Below, in pieces: positions 35,998 through 42,207 of a stretch of DNA of 42,207 bases. The stretch comes from JAAYXU01 sp050942555 (lineage in GTDB: Bacteria; Bacillota; Clostridia; Christensenellales; UMGS416). Location: contig JBMNNN010000001.1 of assembly GCA_050942555.1 (NCBI GenBank), forward strand, positions 1 to 42,207, in the 5' to 3' direction. The translations under genes were made by a program, and so were the position numbers. Below the pieces are notes generated by a model. That model saw nothing but the letters and a program-made list of their open reading frames with translations, searched no databases and was not told the origin of the DNA. The first letter of the stretch is position 1, and each line of letters starts with the position of its first letter.

Positions 35998-36627
35998 ATG
36001 GCTAAATATACGGGATCCGTATGCCGGCTGTGCCGCCGCGAGGGGGCGAAGCTGTTTTTGAAGGGAGACCGCTGCTACAGCGGCAAGTGCTCGTTCAGCA
36101 AGCGGCCGGTTCCCCCCGGACAGCACGGACAGAGCAGAAGGAAGATGTCCGAGTATGGCCTGCAGCTTCGCGAAAAGCAGAAGATGCGCCGCGCATACGG
36201 ACTGCTGGAAAACCAGTTCCGCACCTATTTTGAAAAAGCGCGCCGGCAAAAGGGCGTCAGCACGGGCGAAGCGCTGCTGCAGATGCTCGAAATGCGGCTC
36301 GACAATGTCGCCTACCGGCTTGGGTTCGGAGAGTCCCGCCCGCAGGCGCGCCAGATAGTGCTTCACGGCCATATACTCGTCAATGACCGCAAGGTGAATA
36401 TACCGTCCTACCTTGTGTCGCCCGGGGATACGATTTCCGTCAGGGAGTCGAGCCGGGACATCGAGGTGTTCAAGTCGCTGCGGGAAGGCCCATCCCATAA
36501 TGTACCAAAGTGGCTGGAGCTCAACGCCGACGCGCTGGAGGGAAGGGTACTGCAAAAGCCCGAGCGCGACGACATCGATCTGACCTTGTCCGAGCATCTG
36601 GTGGTCGAGTACTACTCGAAACTGTAA
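35998..36627 (+). CDS. rpsD: 30S ribosomal protein S4, zinc type
   Basis: The 209-residue S4 is a primary 16S rRNA binder and forms the mRNA entry channel. The N-terminal zinc finger uses C9, C12, C26 and C31 (VCRLC, RCYSGKC). PVPPGQHGQSRRKMSEYGLQ, LLEMRLDN-like QMLEMRLDNVAYRLGFG and the S4 domain RQIVLHGHILVNDRKVNIPS follow. GAGGAGG about 10 nt upstream supports ATG 35998; longer in-frame readings lie inside rpsK. In many Firmicutes rpsD is elsewhere, but here it is in the alpha section. Confidence 0.97.
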   Translation: MAKYTGSVCRLCRREGAKLFLKGDRCYSGKCSFSKRPVPPGQHGQSRRKMSEYGLQLREKQKMRRAYGLLENQFRTYFEKARRQKGVSTGEALLQMLEMRLDNVAYRLGFGESRPQARQIVLHGHILVNDRKVNIPSYLVSPGDTISVRESSRDIEVFKSLREGPSHNVPKWLELNADALEGRVLQKPERDDIDLTLSEHLVVEYYSKL

Positions 36628-36676
36628 GCTTCCAGCGCAGCCTCGACCGACATCCCAACAAGGAGGGTTCAGATAC

Positions 36677-37627
36677 ATGATCGAAATTGAAAAGCCCAAC
36701 ATTGAGTGCGCGGAAATGAGCGACGACAACCGCTACGGCAAATTCGTCATCGAGCCGCTGGAGCGGGGATTTGGAACGACGCTGGGCAACGCACTGCGGC
36801 GCGTGCTGCTCTCCAGCCTTCCCGGCGTTGCGGTCACCTCGGTGAAGATCGAGGGCGTACTGCACGAGTTCTCGACGATTCCCGGCGTAGTGGAGGATGT
36901 AACCGAAATACTGCTCAATCTCAAGGGTCTTTCGGCCGCGCTGCACACGGACAACAAGCCCAAGGTCGTCACGATCAGCGCCAAGGGGCCATGTACCGTT
37001 ACGGCCGACGATATCGCGGCCGACGCCGAGGTCGAGATACTCAATCCCGACATGTATATCGCTACCCTCAACGAGGATGGGTACCTTTACATGGAGATCA
37101 CGCTGGAGAGGGGGCGCGGATACGTGTCGGCCGAGCGCAACAAGCAGCCCGGCCAGGCCATCGGCATCATACCGGTGGACTCGATATTCACGCCCATCCG
37201 CAAGGTTAACTTTACCGTCGAAGACACCCGCGTGGGCCAGCAGACCGACTTTGACAAGCTGACGTTGGAGATATGGACCAACGGCTCTGTCCGGCCCGAC
37301 GAGGCGGGGAGCCTTGCGGCCAAGATCATGAGCGAGCATCTGAAGCTTTTCATCGACCTGACGGACGATGTGAGCGATGTCGAGATCATGGTCGAGAAGG
37401 GCGAGGACCGCAAGGAAAAGGTGCTCGAGATGACGATAGAGGAGCTGGACCTCACCGTCCGGTCCTACAACTGCCTCAAGCGCGCGGGCATCAACACCGT
37501 GGAGGAGCTGGTGCAGCGCACCGAGGAAGAGATGATGAAGGTGCGCAACCTGGGCCGCAAATCGCTGGAGGAAGTCGTTCAGAAGCTGGCTGGCCTGGGG
37601 CTGGAACTGGCACGCAACGAAGACTGA
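36677..37627 (+). CDS. rpoA: DNA-directed RNA polymerase subunit alpha
   Basis: The 316-residue alpha subunit starts polymerase assembly as a dimer through its N-terminal domain (FVIEPLERGFGTTLGNALRR, RRVLLSSLPGVAVTSVKIEG). The C-terminal domain binds upstream DNA and activators; TVRSYNCLKRAGINTVEELV has the Arg equivalent to E. coli R265, and VRNLGRKSLEEVVQKL follows. AAGGAGGG precedes ATG 36677. It is followed by rplQ as in nearly all bacteria. Confidence 0.98.
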   Translation: MIEIEKPNIECAEMSDDNRYGKFVIEPLERGFGTTLGNALRRVLLSSLPGVAVTSVKIEGVLHEFSTIPGVVEDVTEILLNLKGLSAALHTDNKPKVVTISAKGPCTVTADDIAADAEVEILNPDMYIATLNEDGYLYMEITLERGRGYVSAERNKQPGQAIGIIPVDSIFTPIRKVNFTVEDTRVGQQTDFDKLTLEIWTNGSVRPDEAGSLAAKIMSEHLKLFIDLTDDVSDVEIMVEKGEDRKEKVLEMTIEELDLTVRSYNCLKRAGINTVEELVQRTEEEMMKVRNLGRKSLEEVVQKLAGLGLELARNED

Positions 37628-37643
37628 GGAGGAACATCATCCG

Positions 37644-38156
37644 ATGGCAGGACAACGCAAACTGGGTCGGCCCACCGACCAGAGAATGGCGATATTGCGG
37701 GGCCTGGTAACCGATCTGTTTCAGAACGGCAAGGTGACCACGACGGTTGCCCGCGCCAAGGAAGTGCGCAAAATCGCCGAAAATATCATCACGATCGCGA
37801 TGGACGAGTGCGACAATACCGTCACCGTGCAAAAGACGATCAACAACGTGAAGGATCAGTCGGTCGAGGTCGAGTTCGTCAACGACTCGCCTTCGCGGCT
37901 GGCCGCGCGCCGGCGCATCATGGCGATGATATACGAAGCGCCGATTCCCCGCAAGGAAAAGGAGAGCAAGGAAGACTATGCCGAGCGGACGCAGGACATC
38001 AACCACCCGCTGGTAGAGAAGATATTCCGCGAGATCGCGCCCAAATATAAAAAGCGCGCGCAGGAAATAGGCACAAAGGGCGGATACACGCGCATCCTGA
38101 AGCTGGGTCCCCGCCGGGGCGATGGCGCCGAATCCGTGGTGCTGGAGCTAATCTGA
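37644..38156 (+). CDS. rplQ: 50S ribosomal protein L17, long form with insertions
   Basis: The product has 170 residues, about 50 more than B. subtilis L17. The conserved ends are clear: QRKLGRPTDQRMAILRGLVT, RAKEVRKIAENIITIAM and GGYTRILKLGPRRGDGAES. Between them are two extra stretches: about 33 residues after the second block (from DECDNTVTVQ to VNDSPSRL) and about 15 after IMAMIYEAP (PRKEKESKEDYAE). L17 sits near the tunnel exit, so the insertions may be exposed there. GAGGAGG precedes ATG 37644. It ends the alpha section; a hairpin follows. Confidence 0.96.
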   Translation: MAGQRKLGRPTDQRMAILRGLVTDLFQNGKVTTTVARAKEVRKIAENIITIAMDECDNTVTVQKTINNVKDQSVEVEFVNDSPSRLAARRRIMAMIYEAPIPRKEKESKEDYAERTQDINHPLVEKIFREIAPKYKKRAQEIGTKGGYTRILKLGPRRGDGAESVVLELI

Positions 38157-38187
38157 TACGGAATACCGGTTGACGTTCAGCGTACTG

Positions 38188-38228
38188 GGGACCGGGAGGC
38201 GAACGCTTCCTTGCCGGTCCCTTTGCTT
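38188..38228 (+). terminator. Probable terminator after rplQ
   Basis: GGGACCGG (38188-38195) pairs with CCGGTCCC (38214-38221). Just inside, GGAGGCG pairs with CGCTTCC with one G-T wobble. TTTGCTTT follows. It separates the ribosomal cluster from ecfA1, though the imperfect T-tract may let part of the transcripts through. Confidence 0.65.
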
Positions 38229-38255
38229 TACGGCGATGAGGGAGGGGGTGACGTC

Positions 38256-39119
38256 ATGGCCGCGATCATAGAGCTTGCCGATGTCCATCACGCGTACGCG
38301 CAGTACCGGCAGGAGGGAGAGGACATAGTCCGCACACCGGCGATCCAGGGCGTCACGCTGTCTATCGAGGAAGGCTCGTTCACAGCGATCGTAGGCCACA
38401 ACGGATCGGGAAAGTCGACGCTGGCTAAGCATATGAACGCGCTGCTGCTGCCCGACCGGGGCACGGTCACGGTCGCGGGCATATCCACAGCCGACGAAAG
38501 CAGGCTCTGGGACATCCGGCAGACGGTGGGCATGGTGTTTCAGAATCCCGACAACCAGATCGTAAGCTCTATCGTTGAAGAGGACGTCGCGTTCGGCCTG
38601 GAGAACCTGGGCGTACCCCGCGAGCAGATACGCCCGCGGGTCGAGGCTGCTCTTGGCACGGTCGGTATGTCGGAGTACGCGCTCAAGGCGCCCCATATGC
38701 TGTCGGGCGGCCAGAAGCAGCGGGTCGCGATCGCGGGCGTCATCGCGATGCGGCCGCGCGTCATCGTATTTGACGAGTCTACGGCGATGCTGGACCCGAT
38801 CGGGCGCGCGGAGGTGCTGGACACGGCGGTGCGCCTCAATCGTGAGGAAGGTATCACCGTCATATGGATCACCCATTTCATAGAGGAATGCATGGTGGCC
38901 GGGCGCGTCGTCGTGATGTCGGGCGGCACGGTCGACATGGACGGGCCGCCGCTTGCGGTGCTGCGGCAGCGGGAGACGCTGCGCGGGCTCGGCCTGACCG
39001 CCCCGCCCATGCTGGAGCTTTCCGGGCGGCTGCGCGAGGCCGGAGTACCCCTTGCGGGAGATCCATCCACATTGGAGCAGATGACGGAGGCGCTATGGCC
39101 ATTGTTATCGAAAAACTGA
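38256..39119 (+). CDS. ecfA1: Energy-coupling factor transporter ATPase EcfA1
   Basis: The 287-residue ATPase is one of two that drive ECF vitamin and metal importers. Walker A GHNGSGKST is at residues 47-55, the Q-loop lies in GMVFQNPDNQIVSSIVEEDV, the signature is LSGGQKQRVAIAG, and Walker B reads VIVFDESTAMLDP, the DES form typical of EcfA1. The C-terminal domain follows IWITHFIEE. GAGGGAGGGGG before ATG 38256 is the ribosome binding site; an in-frame earlier codon lies in the upstream hairpin. Its end overlaps ecfA2 by 25 bp. Confidence 0.95.
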   Translation: MAAIIELADVHHAYAQYRQEGEDIVRTPAIQGVTLSIEEGSFTAIVGHNGSGKSTLAKHMNALLLPDRGTVTVAGISTADESRLWDIRQTVGMVFQNPDNQIVSSIVEEDVAFGLENLGVPREQIRPRVEAALGTVGMSEYALKAPHMLSGGQKQRVAIAGVIAMRPRVIVFDESTAMLDPIGRAEVLDTAVRLNREEGITVIWITHFIEECMVAGRVVVMSGGTVDMDGPPLAVLRQRETLRGLGLTAPPMLELSGRLREAGVPLAGDPSTLEQMTEALWPLLSKN

Positions 39120-39964
39120 CCCATATCTATATGCCCGGGACTCCGTTTGAGACCGCCGCGCTGCGCGGCGTATCGCTCACGGTGGACGACGGGTCTTTCG
39201 TGGGCATCATCGGCCACACCGGCTCGGGCAAGTCGACGCTGGTGCAGCACATGAACGGGCTGCTGCGCCCGACATCGGGCCGCGTTGTCGTCGAAGGAAT
39301 CGACGTGGGCGCGAAGGGCGCGGATTTGCGCGCGCTCCGGCAGCGGGTGGGGCTGGTGTTTCAGTACCCCGAGCACCAGCTTTTTGAGGAAACGGTGCGC
39401 CGGGACGTGGCATTCGGACCGCGGAATCTGGGACTGCCCGAGGCCGAGGTGGACCGCCGCGTCGACAAGGCGCTCATGTGGGTGGGGCTTGACCCCGATA
39501 AGCTGGCAGACCGCTCGCCTTTCGAGCTGTCGGGGGGACAGCGGCGGCGCGTGGCGCTGGCCGGCGTGCTGGCGATGGAGCCGCGGGTGCTGATTCTCGA
39601 CGAGCCGACCGCCGGGCTGGATCCGGAGGGCCGCTCCGACATGCTTCGTATGATGCGGGAACTGCGCGCGCGCGAGGGCACGACGATACTCATGATCAGC
39701 CATAATATGGACGAGGTCGCGCAGGTCGCCGACCGTGTGCTGGTCATGGCGCACGGCGAGGCGATCCTGTACGATACCCCGGCCAACGTATTCGACGACG
39801 CGCAGCGCCTTCGCGGGCTGGGGCTGGACGTTCCGCTGATGGCGCGCCTGTCGGACGCGCTCAGGCGGCGCGGCGTGGCGGTTCCCAGGGGACTTTTAAC
39901 GCTGGACGCGATGGAGACGTTTATACTGGAGTGCACCGGGAGGGGGGGCCGCGATGCTGGGTAA
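39095..39964 (+). CDS. ecfA2: Energy-coupling factor transporter ATPase EcfA2
   Basis: The 289-residue second ATPase pairs with EcfA1 below EcfT. Walker A GHTGSGKST is at residues 40-48, the Q-loop is GLVFQYPEHQLFEETVRRDV, the signature LSGGQRRRVALAG and Walker B VLILDEPTAGLDPEG. ILMISHNMDEVAQ is the H-loop. ATG 39095 is preceded by GGAGG with only 4 nt spacing and lies inside the end of ecfA1, suggesting coupled translation. Its end overlaps ecfT by 11 bp. Confidence 0.95.
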   Translation: MAIVIEKLTHIYMPGTPFETAALRGVSLTVDDGSFVGIIGHTGSGKSTLVQHMNGLLRPTSGRVVVEGIDVGAKGADLRALRQRVGLVFQYPEHQLFEETVRRDVAFGPRNLGLPEAEVDRRVDKALMWVGLDPDKLADRSPFELSGGQRRRVALAGVLAMEPRVLILDEPTAGLDPEGRSDMLRMMRELRAREGTTILMISHNMDEVAQVADRVLVMAHGEAILYDTPANVFDDAQRLRGLGLDVPLMARLSDALRRRGVAVPRGLLTLDAMETFILECTGRGGRDAG

Positions 39965-40796
39965 CATCACGATCGGCCAGTACTTTCCGGGCGAATCGCC
40001 GGTGCACCGGCTGGATCCCCGCACCAAGCTGGTCATCACGTTCGCGTTCGTCGTGCTGGTATTCCTCGTCCGGAGCATCGCGGGGTATGCGGCTGTGTTC
40101 CTCTTTATTGCGGCGACCGCCGCGCTTTCGCGGCTGCCCGTTCGGTATCTTATAAAGGGCCTGCGCCCGCTTTTATACATCATACTCTTTACATTCGTCA
40201 TCAACCTCTTCCTTACGGGGGGAGAGCCGGTCGTGATCACGTGGGGCGGGCGCTCGGTGCCGCTTACGTGGCGGTTCCTGCGCATTACCCGGGAGGGCGT
40301 CCGCATGTCGGTCACGATGGTATTCCGGCTCGTGTTCCTGATACTGGGGACGCAGCTGCTGACGCTGACCACGTCGCCCCTTACGATGACCGACGCGATC
40401 GAGCAGCTGCTGGGGCCGCTCAAGCGCATCCGCTTCCCAGTGCACGAGCTGGCGATGATGATGACGATCGCGATGCGCTTCATACCCACGCTGCTGCAGG
40501 AGACCGACCGCATCATGAAGGCGCAGATGAGCCGGGGCGCCGACTTCGAGAGCGGCAACATCGTGCGGCGCGCGCGCAACATGGTACCGCTGCTCGTTCC
40601 CCTTTTCGTATCGGCGTTCCGCCGCGCGGACGAGCTGGCGCTGGCCATGGAGTCCCGTTGCTACCGGGGCGGACAGGGGCGTACCCGGATGAAGGTGCTC
40701 GCGATGACCCGGCTCGATCTCTACGCGGGGATCGCGGCGCTGCTGCTCACGGCGGCGGTCATCGCCGACAATGTGTGGGGCGGGAGGCTCCCATGA
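39954..40796 (+). CDS. ecfT: Energy-coupling factor transporter transmembrane protein EcfT
   Basis: The 280-residue membrane scaffold links the two ATPases to exchangeable substrate-binding S components. Membrane segments include KLVITFAFVVLVFLVRSIAG, AAVFLFIAATAALS and LLYIILFTFVINLFL near the N-terminus and one at the C-terminus. The two coupling motifs of the cytoplasmic helices are QMSRGADFESG and ESRCYRGG. No S component is nearby, so this is the shared (group II) module. GGGAGGGGGGG precedes ATG 39954. Its stop overlaps truA (ATGA). Confidence 0.94.
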   Translation: MLGNITIGQYFPGESPVHRLDPRTKLVITFAFVVLVFLVRSIAGYAAVFLFIAATAALSRLPVRYLIKGLRPLLYIILFTFVINLFLTGGEPVVITWGGRSVPLTWRFLRITREGVRMSVTMVFRLVFLILGTQLLTLTTSPLTMTDAIEQLLGPLKRIRFPVHELAMMMTIAMRFIPTLLQETDRIMKAQMSRGADFESGNIVRRARNMVPLLVPLFVSAFRRADELALAMESRCYRGGQGRTRMKVLAMTRLDLYAGIAALLLTAAVIADNVWGGRLP

Positions 40797-41545
40797 ACAT
40801 CCGGCTGACGCTCGAATACGACGGGACGGGCTATGCGGGCTGGCAGCGGCAGGATAACGCCATGACCGTCCAGCAGCGCGTCGAGGAGGCCATCGCGGCC
40901 GTGACCGGAGAGCGCGCGGGCATCGTCGCCGCCGGGCGTACCGACGCCGGGGTCCACGCGCTGGGCCAGGTCTGCCACTTCCATACCGGCTGCACGATAC
41001 CGCCCGGGCGGATCGCCTTCGCGCTGAATGCGCACCTGCCCCCCGATATCCGCGTCACCGAATCGCGGCAGGTTCCCGACGCATTCCATGCCCGGTACGA
41101 CGCGCGGGGCAAGCATTACCGGTACACGCTGTTCGTCCGGCCCGTCGCTCCGGCGCTGGAGCGCGGCAGGGTATGGCACATCCCCGTAGCCCTCGACGCC
41201 GCGGCGATGACGCGCTCTGCCGCGCACTTTGTGGGCGAGCATGATTTTTCGGCGTTCATGGACGCCGGAAGCCCGGTAAAAAGCGCGGTACGCACGCTGA
41301 CCCGGGCAGACGTAACCGTGCGGAGAAACCATATTCTATTCGATTTCGAGGGAACCGGTTTCCTATACCGGATGGTGCGCATCATCGCGGGGACGCTCGT
41401 CGAGGTCGGACAGGGCAAGCGCGACGCGGACTCCATCCCCGAGCTGCTCAGGGACGGCGACCGCAGCCGCGCCGGGGTCACCGCCCCGGCCCGCGGGCTG
41501 TGCCTTATGCGGGTTTACTACGACGGGGACAAATTGCGTGACTAA
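40793..41545 (+). CDS. truA: tRNA pseudouridine(38-40) synthase
   Basis: The 250-residue cytoplasmic enzyme converts uridines 38, 39 and 40 of the tRNA anticodon arm to pseudouridine. NIRLTLEYDGTGYAGWQRQ opens the protein, and AAGRTDAGVHALGQVCHF holds the catalytic Asp51. DFSAFMDAGSPVKSAVRTL and FLYRMVRIIAGTLVEVGQGK are the C-terminal motifs. The ATG at 40793 overlaps the ecfT stop; longer in-frame readings lie inside ecfT. It is the last rightward gene; rplM-rpsI do not follow. Confidence 0.96.
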   Translation: MNIRLTLEYDGTGYAGWQRQDNAMTVQQRVEEAIAAVTGERAGIVAAGRTDAGVHALGQVCHFHTGCTIPPGRIAFALNAHLPPDIRVTESRQVPDAFHARYDARGKHYRYTLFVRPVAPALERGRVWHIPVALDAAAMTRSAAHFVGEHDFSAFMDAGSPVKSAVRTLTRADVTVRRNHILFDFEGTGFLYRMVRIIAGTLVEVGQGKRDADSIPELLRDGDRSRAGVTAPARGLCLMRVYYDGDKLRD

Positions 41546-41636
41546 ACCCGCGCCGCGGCAGATGCGGGGCAACGGGTTTAAGTCGGTATCCGCGGCAGGC
41601 GCTAGAATCAATACCAGTAAAAAAATAGCATACGGG

Positions 41637-41658
41637 AAAAGGCGGTTTACGAACCGCC
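41637..41658 (-). terminator. Terminator, mainly for the leftward small gene
   Basis: GGCGGTT (41641-41647) pairs with AACCGCC (41652-41658) around a 4-nt loop. On the minus strand TTTT follows the stem directly. On the plus strand only TGCTTT follows, so it may also serve truA weakly. Elsewhere in 41546-41706 I see a small GCAGCC/GGCTGC hairpin (41684-41699) and no gene. Confidence 0.7.
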
Positions 41659-41706
41659 TGCTTTGGGAAGCGATAGATATGCGGCAGCCGTCAGGCTGCG
41701 ATCGCA

Positions 41707-41925
41707 TCAGGACTGATCGGTGGGCTGCTCCGGAGCCGTTTGCTCCCTGGATCTGCGCTGCACGCGCGCGACGGCCTCATCATGGGCGCGGATCGTGCTC
41801 AGATACACGCGGTATCGAGCCGACGGCGTTTTATTGCTCCCGGCCATGTCTTCGGGAGACGGATCTTGCGGCGGATTCTGCGGCGGCATGTTCGAACCGA
41901 TCGGACGACGGGGACCCAGGCGCAT
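41707..41925 (-). CDS. Small Pro/Arg-rich hypothetical protein
   Basis: A protein of 72 residues beginning MRLGPRRPIGSNMPPQNPPQ. The first half is rich in Pro, Gln and Asn; the second half (ARYRVYLSTIRAHDEAVARV) could form a basic helix, followed by a polar tail. There is no signal peptide or membrane segment, and I do not recognise a family. GAAGGA lies 11 nt before ATG 41925; an in-frame ATG at 41937 would sit right on that box and is less likely. It lies 55 bp after the hydratase stop on the same strand and is followed by a terminator, so the two may form one transcript. Confidence 0.6.
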   Translation of the reverse strand: MRLGPRRPIGSNMPPQNPPQDPSPEDMAGSNKTPSARYRVYLSTIRAHDEAVARVQRRSREQTAPEQPTDQS

Positions 41926-41980
41926 AGCGATCACCATCCTTCATAACAGTGTATGCGCCCTGCCCGAAAAATAAACTGGT

Positions 41981-42207
41981 TTATTCAGCGCCGGACTTCA
42001 CCTTGCTGCGGTAATAATTCATCAGGCACCCCCGCAGCAGGATGTCCCGCTCGTCTTTTGTCAGGCCCGACAGCATGAGCTTTATAGGGCGCGCGCCGCT
42101 CTTCGTGAGGATCAGCGCGGCGATCTCCTCGGCGCCGTCGGCTACCGATGCGGCGATGCCCGGCAGATACAGCCAGTCTCCCGGCGCGAGATCGGGCGTC
42201 TCGGCGA
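41981..42207 (-). CDS. C-terminal fragment, probable aconitase-family hydratase
   Basis: Only the last 75 codons are visible; the 5' part is beyond the right edge. They read, in parts, GDWLYLPGIAASVADGAEEI, ALILTKSGARPIKLMLSGL and TKDERDILLRGCLMNYYRSK, ending KSGAE. The ending with L-T-x-x-E-R-x-I-L-L-x-G-C-L-x-N-Y resembles the C-terminus of clostridial aconitase-family hydratases, but this is a short segment without catalytic residues. The reading frame, stop codon and codon use are clear; the family name is tentative. Confidence 0.5.
   Translation of the reverse strand, partial: AETPDLAPGDWLYLPGIAASVADGAEEIAALILTKSGARPIKLMLSGLTKDERDILLRGCLMNYYRSKVKSGAE

Noticed and set aside
41538..41927. 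Possible 129-codon rightward gene after truA
   Set aside because: It runs through a terminator hairpin, overlaps the truA end and is opposite the better supported small leftward gene; codon use is poor.

Overview
The window is a stretch of chromosome from a high-GC, Gram-positive member of the Firmicutes, most likely class Clostridia. The reasons are the Firmicutes-type ribosomal super-cluster (rpoB-rpoC-L7Ae-rpsL-rpsG-fusA-tuf, then S10-spc-alpha), zinc-binding S14 (type Z), a KOW-domain protein between map and infA, the ecfA1-ecfA2-ecfT-truA tail after rplQ, and strong AGGAGG ribosome binding sites. Genus and species cannot be told from this sequence alone.

Left edge (1-8.3 kb, accessory). 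Two leftward genes come first: a truncated TIM-barrel sugar isomerase/epimerase and a coiled-coil lipoprotein. A rightward four-gene operon follows: ABC ATPase, ABC-2 permease, GldG-like membrane protein and a DUF4340 protein, closed by a strong terminator. Then come a membrane-anchored SH3-domain protein with its own promoter and terminator, and dusB. dusB converges on galE across a shared bidirectional terminator.

Transcription and translation core (9.6-38.2 kb). rpoB has a perfect consensus promoter (TTGACA, 17 nt, TATAAT) and a structured leader of about 240 nt. The usual secE-nusG-rplKAJL block is not in front of it. rpoBC end at a hairpin. A second strong promoter drives ybxF-rpsL-rpsG-fusA, with tuf following. 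A third promoter and a structured 170-nt leader open the S10-spc-alpha series: rpsJ to rplO, secY, adk, map, KOW protein, infA, rpmJ, rpsM, rpsK, rpsD, rpoA, rplQ. Gene overlaps of the ATGA type (rplD/rplW, rplP/rpmC, adk/map, ecfT/truA) suggest translational coupling.

Right edge (38.2-42.2 kb). A hairpin separates rplQ from the energy-coupling module of an ECF vitamin transporter (ecfA1, ecfA2, ecfT) and truA. rplM-rpsI, which usually follow truA in Firmicutes, are absent. Two leftward genes fill the edge instead: a small Pro/Arg-rich protein of unknown function and the C-terminal end of a probable aconitase-family hydratase.

I see no clearly new defence or mobile system. The observations most worth checking are: natural substitutions at rifamycin-contact positions of RpoB (His and Asn at E. 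coli positions 513 and 526); Arg88 in S12, a classical streptomycin-resistance residue; an atypical L22 loop; several structured leaders that may be ribosomal-protein or transcription switches; an L17 with large insertions; a marked ATA-before-CTN codon-pair habit; and the GldG/DUF4340 ABC operon of unknown substrate. No tRNA, rRNA, insertion sequence or CRISPR array was seen.
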